Source of the DNA: Isosphaera sp.
GTDB taxonomy: Bacteria > Planctomycetota > Planctomycetia > Gemmatales > Gemmataceae
NCBI GenBank assembly: GCA_013822345.1
Contig: PNKH01000055.1
Coordinates: 1-50,368 of the forward strand
DNA length: 50,368 nt
Direction: 5' to 3'
Numbering within the stretch: position 1 is the stretch's first letter; every line of letters starts with the position of its first letter. The notes under the pieces were generated by a model, which saw only the letters and a list, made by a program, of their open reading frames with translations, searched no databases and was not told where the DNA came from. The position numbers and the translations under genes are program-made. Below are positions 41,291 to 48,884 of this stretch, piece by piece.

Positions 41291-42823
41291 TCACCGGCCG
41301 GGGAGCATCCCGGCCGGGGCGGCAGTCCGCTTGAGTTCGGCGGCCAGCGCCGCCCGCAGGTCGGCGAGCTTCGCCGCGTGCTTCGGCTCCGCGGCCAGGT
41401 TCTTCAGCTCGTCCGGGTCGGACCCGAGGTCGTACAGCTCGTCCGCCACCCCGGGGCGGAGGTACCGGACGTACTTCCACCCGCCCTGAACCACCGCCGT
41501 GTACCACGGCACCCGCTGGTACGTCGCCCCCTTCGGGTCGTCCTTCAGCACCTTGGCCACGTCGTCCCCGTAGTCGTGCCCGGTGTGCTCGTACAGGCAC
41601 GGGTGCGGCCACGCCGCGGCCGGGTCCTTCAGCAGCGGGGCCAGGTCGCGGCCGTGCAGGGCGAACGGCCCGGCCGGCGGCTTCACCCCGGCCAGCGCGA
41701 AGAACGTGGCGACGAGGTCCGGGGCGGTCGCCGCCTGCGGGCAGACCTTCCCGGCGGCGACGGTGCCGGGCATCGAGACGATCAGCGGGGACTTGTAGTT
41801 GGCGTCGTACGGGGCGATCTTCATCCGCATCCCGTGCTCGCCCATCGCGAACCCCTGGTCCGCGGTGTAGACCACCAGGGTGTTCTCCAACTGCCCCGTC
41901 TCCTTCAGTGCCTTCAGCAACTCGCCGACGCCCTCGTCCACCGCCGGGACGCACTCGTTCACCTGCCGGACCCAGTCGGCGAAGACGGTCCCCTTCCCAC
42001 CCGCCTCGTCCCCGACCTTCTCGCCGCTCTTCCCGGCCCGCACCACCCCGTCCTTGTCCTTCCGCCACGCCGACGTGTCGTTCCAGTACTCGGGCCGTCC
42101 CGGCCACGGGCCGAGGAGGTCGGCCGGCTCCGGCACCTTCGCGTCCTTGTACAGCCCCTTGTGCCGCGCCGCCGGCTTCGACGGCCCGTGCACGCTCCCG
42201 TAACAGAGCCACAGGAACCACGGCTTGTCCTTGTCCCGGTTCGCCCCCTTGACGTAGTCGACCGCCCACTTCGTGTAGTTGTCCGCCGGGTAACCCTCGA
42301 CCGTCTTCTCCTCGCCATTGACGGCGAGGACCTGCTTCTCGTAGTACGCCCCGGCGTTGTCCGGGTGCTTCGGCCGGTTCCACACGACCTGGTAGTCCCA
42401 GTCCCGGCCCCACCCGGCGTCGGTCCCGGTGTGCCACTTGCCGATCTGGGCGGTGTGGTATCCGCTCGCCCGGAACGTGGCCGGCCAGAACGGGCACTGC
42501 TTCGGGTCGTAGGCGCTGCCGGGGTACTTCCCCTCCATCCGCATCGACTGGATGCCGTGCGGCTGCCGGCCGGTGAGGATGGAGGCACGGGACGGCATGC
42601 ACCACCCGCCGAGGTACGCCCCGCGGAACCGCACCCCGGACGCCGCCAGGGCGTCGAGGTGCGGGGTCTTCACCCACGGCCACGCCTCCGGGTAGCACCC
42701 GACCGTCTTGGTCGACTGGTCGTCGGCGTAGACGAGGAGGATGTTCGGCCGCTTCGGCGGGTCGGCGGCCGTGGCCGGGGCGGTGACGGCGAGGAGCAAC
42801 GGGAGAGCGAGGAGCGCGCGCAT
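41291..42823 (-). CDS. Secreted sulfatase (CMPSR, KWHTG type)
   Basis: 510 residues with signal peptide about 1-20. Motifs: LLVYADDQSTKTVGCYPEAWPWVKTPHLD, GGWCMPSRASILTG (C75), IGKWHTGTDAGWGRDWDY, YGSVHGPSKPAARH and TADQGFAMGEHGMRMKIAPYDANYK. The DQ-S-T-K-T-V and W-x-M/V-P-S-R style with EHG resembles choline-sulfatase/IDS-like sub-branches (S1_11/S1_20 style), with substrate unknown. It is the last gene of the sigma/FecR-WD40 unit, separated from the previous sulfatase by a perfect 30-bp-arm palindrome. An overlapping long frame to 45766 is a shadow. Confidence 0.87.
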   Translation of the reverse strand: MRALLALPLLLAVTAPATAADPPKRPNILLVYADDQSTKTVGCYPEAWPWVKTPHLDALAASGVRFRGAYLGGWCMPSRASILTGRQPHGIQSMRMEGKYPGSAYDPKQCPFWPATFRASGYHTAQIGKWHTGTDAGWGRDWDYQVVWNRPKHPDNAGAYYEKQVLAVNGEEKTVEGYPADNYTKWAVDYVKGANRDKDKPWFLWLCYGSVHGPSKPAARHKGLYKDAKVPEPADLLGPWPGRPEYWNDTSAWRKDKDGVVRAGKSGEKVGDEAGGKGTVFADWVRQVNECVPAVDEGVGELLKALKETGQLENTLVVYTADQGFAMGEHGMRMKIAPYDANYKSPLIVSMPGTVAAGKVCPQAATAPDLVATFFALAGVKPPAGPFALHGRDLAPLLKDPAAAWPHPCLYEHTGHDYGDDVAKVLKDDPKGATYQRVPWYTAVVQGGWKYVRYLRPGVADELYDLGSDPDELKNLAAEPKHAAKLADLRAALAAELKRTAAPAGMLPGR

Positions 42824-42860
42824 GGGACGGCCCGCGGGTGAGGTGTGCTGTCTGTGTAGT

Positions 42861-42928
42861 GCCGGCGAGCCGCGACCGCCAGGGAGCGGCCGACCCCAGC
42901 CGCTCCCTGGCGGTCGCGGCTCGCCGGC
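42861..42928. repeat. Intergenic palindrome (family F), 30-bp perfect arms
   Basis: Arms 42861-42890 and 42899-42928 are exact reverse complements with an 8-base loop. It lies between two co-directional sulfatase genes of one probable operon, so it may lower expression of the distal gene. Confidence 0.88.
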
Positions 42929-42939
42929 GGCGGGCGGGG

Positions 42940-44235
42940 TCACTTCTTCGGCGGGTAGTCCTTCCCGTCGAAGCTCGCCCGGACGCCGCGCCGCCACTCG
43001 TCCAGGGCCTTCCGCATCGCCTCCACCTTCTCCGGCATCTTCCCCGCCAGATCGGTCTTGTGCCCCGGGTCGGCGTGGACATCGTACAGCTTCGCCAGCC
43101 CGGAGGTCGGCTCGACGATCAGCTTCAGGCTCCCGTCGATCCAGACCCCCTGCACGTCCTTCACGAAGTCGGCCGCGTCGAACCCGCCCTTCCCGTTCCA
43201 GAGCATGAACCCGAGCGGCTTGCCCCGCTCCTTCATCCCCTGGCCGCGGACCAGCGGCGTCAGGTCGACGCCGTCCAGCGGGCGGGCGTCCGGGTACTTC
43301 ACCCCGGCCGCGGCCAGGGTGGTCGGGAGGATGTCGACGTGGGCGCACGGCAGGTCGGTGGCGAACGGCTTCGTCACCACCGCCGGCCACTCCAGGAGCC
43401 CCTGGGTGCGGCACCCGATCGTCATCTTCCCCTTCCCGCTCGGGTCCTGCGACTCGGGGGTGATGCCGCCGTTGTCGCTGGTGAACCAGACGAGGGTGTT
43501 GTCGGCGATCCCGAGCTTCCGCAGCTCGGCCCGCAGGTTGCCGACCGCCGCGTCCACCCCGGACACCTCGCCCCAGTAGTTCTGCTTCCCCTCCGGCAGG
43601 TCCTTGTACAGGGCCTTGAACTCGTCGGCGGCCCGGTGCGGACTGTGCGGGGAGCCGAAGCAGACGTAGGCGAAGAACGGGGCCGGCTCCTTCGCCCGCT
43701 CCCGCACCCAGTCGAGGGCCAGGCCCATGCACGCGACCGACGTGTCCCCCTTCAGCTCGACGGCCGCCTTCTCGTCGTTCTTCTGGAGCTTCGCCCCCAG
43801 GTCGTAGTAGTTGATCGCCCACGTCGCCTGGTCGAACCCGACCTTGTGCGGGGCGGTCGCCTGGCCCCCCAGGTGCCACTTGCCGAAGTGGGCCGTCGCG
43901 TACCCGGCGTCCTTGAGGAGCCGGGCCAGGGTGACCTCCTGCGGCCGCATCGCCCCGAGGTGGTGCAGCCCGGTCCGGCACGGGTTCCGCCCGCACATGA
44001 TGGCGAACCGGCCCGGCGAGCACATCTGCTGGCCGGGGTAGAAGTAGTCGAACCGCAGCCCCTTCGCGGCCATGTCGTCGAGGTGCGGGGTCTTCACCAC
44101 GGTGTTCCCGTGGTACCCGGTGTCCCGCCAGCCCATGTCGTCGGCGAGGACGATGACGACGTTCGGCCGCTTGTCGGCGGCCGCCGCCGGGGCCGCGAGG
44201 GCGAGGGCGGCGAGGATCGGCGCGAGGGGTCGCAT
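42940..44235 (-). CDS. Secreted sulfatase with CSPGR motif
   Basis: 431 residues with signal peptide about 1-20. Motifs: VLADDMGWRDTGYHGNTVVKTPHLDDM, QMCSPGRFAIMCGRNPCRTG (C72; Gly in place of Ser, and CGR in place of TGR), FGKWHLGGQATAPHKVGFDQATW, FGSPHSPHRAADEFK and TSDNGGITPESQDP. C72 and all other catalytic residues are present, so activity is expected if the maturation enzyme accepts CSPGR. Two Cys (C81, C86) replace the usual residues just after the motif. It follows the FecR-WD40 gene by 24 bases and probably shares its promoter. Confidence 0.87.
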   Translation of the reverse strand: MRPLAPILAALALAAPAAAADKRPNVVIVLADDMGWRDTGYHGNTVVKTPHLDDMAAKGLRFDYFYPGQQMCSPGRFAIMCGRNPCRTGLHHLGAMRPQEVTLARLLKDAGYATAHFGKWHLGGQATAPHKVGFDQATWAINYYDLGAKLQKNDEKAAVELKGDTSVACMGLALDWVRERAKEPAPFFAYVCFGSPHSPHRAADEFKALYKDLPEGKQNYWGEVSGVDAAVGNLRAELRKLGIADNTLVWFTSDNGGITPESQDPSGKGKMTIGCRTQGLLEWPAVVTKPFATDLPCAHVDILPTTLAAAGVKYPDARPLDGVDLTPLVRGQGMKERGKPLGFMLWNGKGGFDAADFVKDVQGVWIDGSLKLIVEPTSGLAKLYDVHADPGHKTDLAGKMPEKVEAMRKALDEWRRGVRASFDGKDYPPKK

Positions 44236-44259
44236 GGTCCGGCTCCGGGTCGGGAAAGG

Positions 44260-45987
44260 TCAGTCGGCGCACGGCGGCAGGTCCCACAGGGTGACCGGGC
44301 CGCGGTTGGTGACGGCGGCCAGGGTGCGGCCGTCCGGGGCGAACGCCAGACCGGCGACCGGGCCGCGGCCGCCCTCCAGTACGCCGGCGTCGCCGCCCGT
44401 CACCACGTCCCACAGCCGGACCCGGCCGTCGGCCAGCCCGGCGGCCAGCCGCCGCCCGTCCGGGGCGAACTCTAGCGCCCGGACCGGACGGGCCCACCCG
44501 TCGGCGGCCCCGCGGCCGGCCACCCACCGGCCGGCGTCCACCTCCCAGACGTGGACCGCCCCGTGGTCCGTCCCCCCGGCCAGGTGCCGGCCGTCCGGGC
44601 TGAACGCGAGCTCCCGCAGCGGCCGGTCCGGCACCGGGATGGTAGTGACGACCCGGCCGGCGTCCACGTCCCACACCGTGAGCGTGTGCCCGGGCCGCTT
44701 GCTCGCCCCGTCCGTGCCCCACGCCACCCGCCGGCCGTCCGCCGACACCGCCAGGCACCGCGGCGGCACCGGGGAGGCGACCGCCGGCAGCTCGCGGCCG
44801 GCCGGCAGCTCCCACACCCGCACCTTGTCGCCCGGCCCGGCCGCCGGCCGGCCGAACGCCGCCCGGGTGCCGTCGGCCGACAGCGCCCACAGCCCCGACC
44901 CCGGCCCGCCGACATCGAACCCGCCGCGCTCCGCCCCGGTCCGCGGGTCGAACACCCGCACCCGGCCGAGCTTCGCCGCCACCAGGTACGTCCCGGCGTC
45001 GGCCGACAGGGCGAACCCCGGGGTCCCTTCGCCGAGCGCGAGCCTGGTCGGCTCGACCCGGCCGCTCGCCACGTCGATCCGCACCCACCCGGCCCCCTTC
45101 ACCGGGCGGGCGACCAGGGTCTTGCCGTCGGGTGTGAAGGCGACCCCGGCGTGGGCCGCGACCTTGAACACCGCCCGCGGGGTCGCCAGGACCGGAGCCG
45201 CCCGTAGCTCCATCACCTCGGCCGCCGAGACCACCGCGGACGACCCGGCGGTCACCTCCAGCACCTGCCCGTCCGACGCCCGGGTCAGCCGGACCGACCC
45301 GGACTCGGCCTCCACCTCGGTCACGTCCGGGGCGGCCGACAGGAGGAACCGGGCGTCCCGCAAGGAGACTTCCGCCTGCGGCGTCTGCACCAGCACCCCG
45401 GCCGCCCCGGCCACCCCGCGCAAGAGCCCGGCCGACAGGATCAGCCGCGACCCGTCGGCGACGCGCAGCCGGGCGTCGGCCCCCAACTCCAGCCTCGACC
45501 CGCCGCCGAGGTCGAGGACCGCGAACCCGTCCGCCCCGTCCGTCCGGACCGTCTGGCCGGGGAACACGGGCGTCCCCTCGCCGGCTTCCGCCGGCTCCCG
45601 CCCGGCCGCCGCGACCTCCGCCCGCCCGCCGACCTCGACCACCCGGGCGAACGGCTCCGGGGCGCGAGGCGGCTGCCCCCCCGGCCCGCCGCCCGGCCGG
45701 GTCGCGACCCACGCCGCGACGGCCACCGCCGCGGCCAGGCCGGCGAGCGCCGCGGCCGGCCGCCACCGCCGCGCCCGGGCCGGGGCGGCCGGTTCCGACA
45801 CCGCGGTGTCACTGGCGAGCGCCCAGTGCAGGCTGCCGTGCAGGGCGGTCAGTTCGAGGTATCGCCGGCGGCACGCCGGGTCGGTGCGGACGCGCCGCTC
45901 CAGGTCCGCGAACTCCTCCGGGGTGAGGTCCCCGTCGCAGTACCCGGAGACGAGCCGGTCGAACTCCCGCGCCTCCCCCGCCGTCAT
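44260..45987 (-). CDS. FecR-domain membrane protein with WD40 repeats (putative anti-sigma/sensor)
   Basis: 575 residues. An N-terminal cytosolic segment (1-55, FDRLVSGYCDGDLTPEEFADLERRV) resembles the sigma-binding part of planctomycete FecR proteins. One membrane helix (about 77-96) leads to a FecR domain (about 112-270, PVFPGQTVRTDGADGFAVLDL, ARFLLSAAPDVTEVEAESGSVRL) and then a WD40 propeller (about 285-575) with repeated HLAGGTDHGAVHVWEVD and RLAAGLADGRVRLWDVV units. Usual partners of FecR here are TonB receptors or LamG domains; the propeller is a different outside part. Its ATGA overlap with the sigma gene shows translational coupling. Likely role: hold the sigma factor and release it on an outside signal. 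Confidence 0.83.
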   Translation of the reverse strand: MTAGEAREFDRLVSGYCDGDLTPEEFADLERRVRTDPACRRRYLELTALHGSLHWALASDTAVSEPAAPARARRWRPAAALAGLAAAVAVAAWVATRPGGGPGGQPPRAPEPFARVVEVGGRAEVAAAGREPAEAGEGTPVFPGQTVRTDGADGFAVLDLGGGSRLELGADARLRVADGSRLILSAGLLRGVAGAAGVLVQTPQAEVSLRDARFLLSAAPDVTEVEAESGSVRLTRASDGQVLEVTAGSSAVVSAAEVMELRAAPVLATPRAVFKVAAHAGVAFTPDGKTLVARPVKGAGWVRIDVASGRVEPTRLALGEGTPGFALSADAGTYLVAAKLGRVRVFDPRTGAERGGFDVGGPGSGLWALSADGTRAAFGRPAAGPGDKVRVWELPAGRELPAVASPVPPRCLAVSADGRRVAWGTDGASKRPGHTLTVWDVDAGRVVTTIPVPDRPLRELAFSPDGRHLAGGTDHGAVHVWEVDAGRWVAGRGAADGWARPVRALEFAPDGRRLAAGLADGRVRLWDVVTGGDAGVLEGGRGPVAGLAFAPDGRTLAAVTNRGPVTLWDLPPCAD

Positions 45988-46514
45988 CGCAGCCCCTCCG
46001 CCGCCAGGGCCCCGCGGACGCACTCCAGGAGCGCCCCCCGGACCCGGGCCAGCGCCCGGTACACCGCCTTCTCCGACCGCCGGAAGAACCGCGCCAGGTC
46101 CCGCACCTCGACCCCGCCCAGATACCGCTTCGTCACCAGGTCGCGGTCGTCGGCCGGGAGCTTGTCGAGGCACTCCCGCAGCGCGACCCGCCGGGCCGAC
46201 TCGGCGTCCGCGACCGGTGCGGCCTCCGCCGCCAGCACCGCCAGTGTGTCCTCGCCGAACCGGAGCCGGTCGCGCACCTTCGTCTTCCGGTACCGCAGCA
46301 CCTCGAAGTACGCCACCTTGTACGCCCACGCGGTCAGGTTCGTCCCGGGGGTGAACTCGGCGTACTTCTCCCACAGCACCCGGTTCACGTCCTGGAGCAC
46401 ATCGTCGGCGTCGGCCGTCCGCCCGAGCAACTGGGTGACGTACACGAACAGCTGCCGCTGGATGGCGGTCAGGTGCTGGCCGAACCGGGCCACCTCCCGG
46501 GCGTCCGCGTCCAT
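45984..46514 (-). CDS. ECF sigma factor (Rhodopirellula/Verrucomicrobium type)
   Basis: 176 residues with region 2 (about 12-80, QRQLFVYVTQLLGRTADADDVLQDVNRVLWEKYAEF) and region 4 (about 115-165, DRDLVTKRYLGGVEVRDLARFFRRSEKAVYRALARVRGAL). The Q-R-Q-L-F-x-Y-V and DVLQDxNxVLW patterns are those of the sigma subfamily that is expanded in planctomycetes and verrucomicrobia and normally paired with FecR proteins. It overlaps the FecR-WD40 gene by four bases and heads a unit with two sulfatases. An ECF-like promoter lies upstream (46557-46583), suggesting autoregulation. AGGGAACGGG precedes the ATG. Confidence 0.9.
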   Translation of the reverse strand: MDADAREVARFGQHLTAIQRQLFVYVTQLLGRTADADDVLQDVNRVLWEKYAEFTPGTNLTAWAYKVAYFEVLRYRKTKVRDRLRFGEDTLAVLAAEAAPVADAESARRVALRECLDKLPADDRDLVTKRYLGGVEVRDLARFFRRSEKAVYRALARVRGALLECVRGALAAEGLR

Positions 46515-46556
46515 TCCCGTTCCCTACGTCTGCCCACCCGTCCCGCGGGATACCAG

Positions 46557-46583
46557 TACACAGCCGAACCGCCGCCCGATTCC
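46557..46583 (-). promoter_or_regulatory. ECF-type promoter for the sigma-FecR/WD40-sulfatase operon
   Basis: On the minus strand GGAAT (46583-46579) and TGTGTA (46562-46557) are 16 bases apart, the spacing and -35 style of ECF promoters (GGAAC-N16/17-CGTC). The predicted leader is about 36 bases. The -35 box is one half of the palindrome TTCCCGGGAA (46580-46589). Confidence 0.6.
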
Positions 46584-46585
46584 CG

Positions 46586-46612
46586 GGAAAACCGCCGGCC
46601 CCGGGCTGTCTA
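46586..46612 (+). promoter_or_regulatory. ECF-type promoter for the DUF1592-DUF1552 operon
   Basis: GGAAA (46586-46590) and TGTCTA (46607-46612) are 16 bases apart. The -35 box is the other half of the palindrome used by the minus-strand promoter, and both -10 boxes share TGT-x-TA, so one sigma factor could read both. Confidence 0.6.
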
Positions 46613-46650
46613 CCTTCCGGCGGCGTGCGCGAACAATGAGGGACGGAACG

Positions 46651-48798
46651 ATGACGGTACGCGCGCGGCGGTTCCCGGGGCTGGCGGCCGGCGTGGTCGG
46701 GATCGCCACCCTGCTGGCCGCGTCCGCCGCCGACCCGCCGGCCGAGAAGAAGGCCGCCCCCGACACCGCCGGGTTCCGCGACGCCGCCGCCCCGTTCCTG
46801 AAGCAGCACTGCGTCTCGTGCCACGGGGCCGAGAAGCCGAAGGGCGGGCTGTCGCTCGCCGCCCTCGACCCGGACCTGGTCAACGGCAAGGACGTGGAGG
46901 CGTGGAAGGCGGTGTTCGAGCGGGTCACCCTCGGGGAGATGCCGCCCGACTCCGAGCCGCGGCCGGACGCGAAGGCGACCGCCAGGGTCCTCACCTGGGT
47001 GCGGGCCGAGCTGGAGAAGGCCGGCGAGAAGCCGGCCGACGCCGAGCGGAAGCTGCAACTCCCCGGCCACGGCAACCGGGTCGACCACGACGCCCTGTTC
47101 GACGGCACGGTCACCGCCCCGTCCGCGTCGCCGCCGCGCGTCTGGCGGATGAGCACCCACGCCTACGCCAGCTTCGTCCCGCGGGTCAGCGGGCTCGGCG
47201 GGAAGGGGAAGGTCGTCATCCCCCAGCCGTTCTCGACCTCCTCCGCCGACGGGTTCAAGGACTTCGCCGCCCTGTTCGCGGTCGACGAGCCGACCGTCGG
47301 CCAGCTGATGCGGAACGCCCGCCGGATCGTCGAGGCCCAGACCGCCGCCAAGGGCGGGAAGTCGGTCAAGGAGTTCGCCGCCCTGCTCGCCGGCACCGGC
47401 CCGCCGGCCGACGCCGACGTCGCCGCCGCGGTCCGCAAGCAATTCCACCTCGTGCTGCTCCGCGAGCCGACCGCCGACGAGCTGGCGCGGTTCGCCGGCC
47501 TGGTGAAGAAGAACGTCGCCGACGCCGGGCGGGAGATCGGGGTGAAGACCGCCCTCGCCGCGGTGCTGCTGCTGCCCGAGGCGCTGTACAAGGTGGAACT
47601 CGGGGCCGGCAAGCCGGACGCCCACGGGCGGGTCATGCTCGCGCCCCGGGAACTGGCCTACGCCCTCGCCTTCGCCCTGTCCGACGACCCGCCGGACGCC
47701 GCCCTCCTGAAGGCCGCCGACGGCGGGAAGCTGGCCACCGCCGCCGACGCCCGCCGCGAACTCGGGCGCCTCCTCGCCGGCAACCCGGCGAACCTGCCGC
47801 GGGTGATGCGGTTCTTCGAGGAGTACTTCGAGTTCCCGAACGCCGAGGAGGTGTTCAAGGACGTGCAGGTGGAGCGCGGCAACCAGTGGAAGCCGGAGGT
47901 GCTGGTGTCCGACACCCGCCACCTGATCCGGTACGTCGTCGGCAAGGACAAGGACGTGTTCCGCGAGCTGCTGACCACGAACAAGTCGTTCGTCGCCTAC
48001 AAGACCGGGCCGGACGGCAAGCCGGTCGCCCCGGTCCCGCCGAAGAACTCCAAGAAGGCCGACCTCGGCATCGACCCGGTCGGGGTGTACGGGTTGCCGA
48101 AGGACTGGCCGTGGACGCCGGACCAGCCGGTCGAGCTGCCGGGCGACCGGGCCGGGATCCTCACCCAGCCGAGCTGGCTGGCCGCCTACGCCGCGAACAA
48201 CGAGACGCAGCCGATCCAGCGCGGCAAGTGGGTCCGCGAGCGGCTCCTCGGCGGGGTCGTCCCGGACCTGCCGATCGGGGTCGACGCGAAGCTCCCGGAC
48301 GCGCCGGAGAAGACGGTGCGGGAGCGGCTCGCGGCCGTCACCCACGAGACCTACTGCTGGCAGTGCCACCGGAAGATGAACGACCTCGGCCTGCCGTTCG
48401 AGCAGTTCGACTACCTCGGCCGCAGCCGCACCGCCGAACCGGTCGCCGACCTCGCCGCCCCGAAGGTGCCGCCGAAGAAGGGCCAGGCGACGGTCACCCC
48501 GCTGAAGGACGTGCCGCTCGACCGGACCGGGAGGATCGCGTTCTCCGGCGTACCCGGCCTCGACGGGCCGGTCCCGACCGCGGTCGAGATGGTCAAGAAG
48601 ATCGCCGCCACCGACCGCGCCCGGCAGGTGTTCGTCCGCCACGCCTTCAGGTTCTGGATGGGCCGGAACGAGACGCTCGCCGACGCCCCGACGCTGCTCG
48701 CCGCCGACAAGGCGTACGTGGAGAGCGGCGGCAGCCTGCGGGCGCTGCTCACCAGCCTGCTGACGTCCGACGCCTTCCTGTACCGCTGGGCGAAGTAG
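46651..48798 (+). CDS. Secreted DUF1592/DUF1588/DUF1585-family protein with two CxxCH haem motifs
   Basis: 715 residues from the ATG at 46651 (GAGGGA seven bases upstream); an ATG at 46636 is possible. After the signal peptide comes a planctomycete cytochrome-like start (DAAAPFLKQHCVSCHGAEKPKGG, C54-C57-H58). Next are DUF1592 (middle: REPTADELARFAGLVKK, PEALYKVELG, RELAYALAFALSDDPPD), DUF1588 (GILTQPSWLAAYAANNETQPIQRGKWVRERLLGG) with a second motif YCWQCHRKM (C569-C572-H573), and DUF1585 at the end (TDRARQVFVRHAFRFWMGRNET). These proteins are common in planctomycetes and nearly always precede a DUF1552 gene. Covalent haem and electron transfer are inferred from the motifs; the actual function is not known. 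Confidence 0.9.
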   Translation: MTVRARRFPGLAAGVVGIATLLAASAADPPAEKKAAPDTAGFRDAAAPFLKQHCVSCHGAEKPKGGLSLAALDPDLVNGKDVEAWKAVFERVTLGEMPPDSEPRPDAKATARVLTWVRAELEKAGEKPADAERKLQLPGHGNRVDHDALFDGTVTAPSASPPRVWRMSTHAYASFVPRVSGLGGKGKVVIPQPFSTSSADGFKDFAALFAVDEPTVGQLMRNARRIVEAQTAAKGGKSVKEFAALLAGTGPPADADVAAAVRKQFHLVLLREPTADELARFAGLVKKNVADAGREIGVKTALAAVLLLPEALYKVELGAGKPDAHGRVMLAPRELAYALAFALSDDPPDAALLKAADGGKLATAADARRELGRLLAGNPANLPRVMRFFEEYFEFPNAEEVFKDVQVERGNQWKPEVLVSDTRHLIRYVVGKDKDVFRELLTTNKSFVAYKTGPDGKPVAPVPPKNSKKADLGIDPVGVYGLPKDWPWTPDQPVELPGDRAGILTQPSWLAAYAANNETQPIQRGKWVRERLLGGVVPDLPIGVDAKLPDAPEKTVRERLAAVTHETYCWQCHRKMNDLGLPFEQFDYLGRSRTAEPVADLAAPKVPPKKGQATVTPLKDVPLDRTGRIAFSGVPGLDGPVPTAVEMVKKIAATDRARQVFVRHAFRFWMGRNETLADAPTLLAADKAYVESGGSLRALLTSLLTSDAFLYRWAK

Positions 48799-48849
48799 GG
48801 CACGCGCCGCGCGCCTCTTCACCCCCACGGCGCGCGGCGTGTGCCCTAC
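48795..48849. repeat. Inverted repeat (family H), 21-base arms, overlapping the stop codon
   Basis: Arms 48795-48815 and 48829-48849 pair at 20 of 21 positions with a 13-base loop. The left arm begins inside the last codons of the DUF1592-family gene and includes its TAG stop. It separates that gene from DUF1552 and may set their expression ratio. Confidence 0.8.
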
Positions 48850-48884
48850 AAGACCCTACCGCCTTCCCGCCACCGGAGCTTCCG

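Noticed and set aside
41291-45766. Very long minus-strand frame joining a sulfatase to upstream genes
   Set aside because: Its upstream part is an out-of-frame reading of the FecR-WD40 and CSPGR sulfatase genes.
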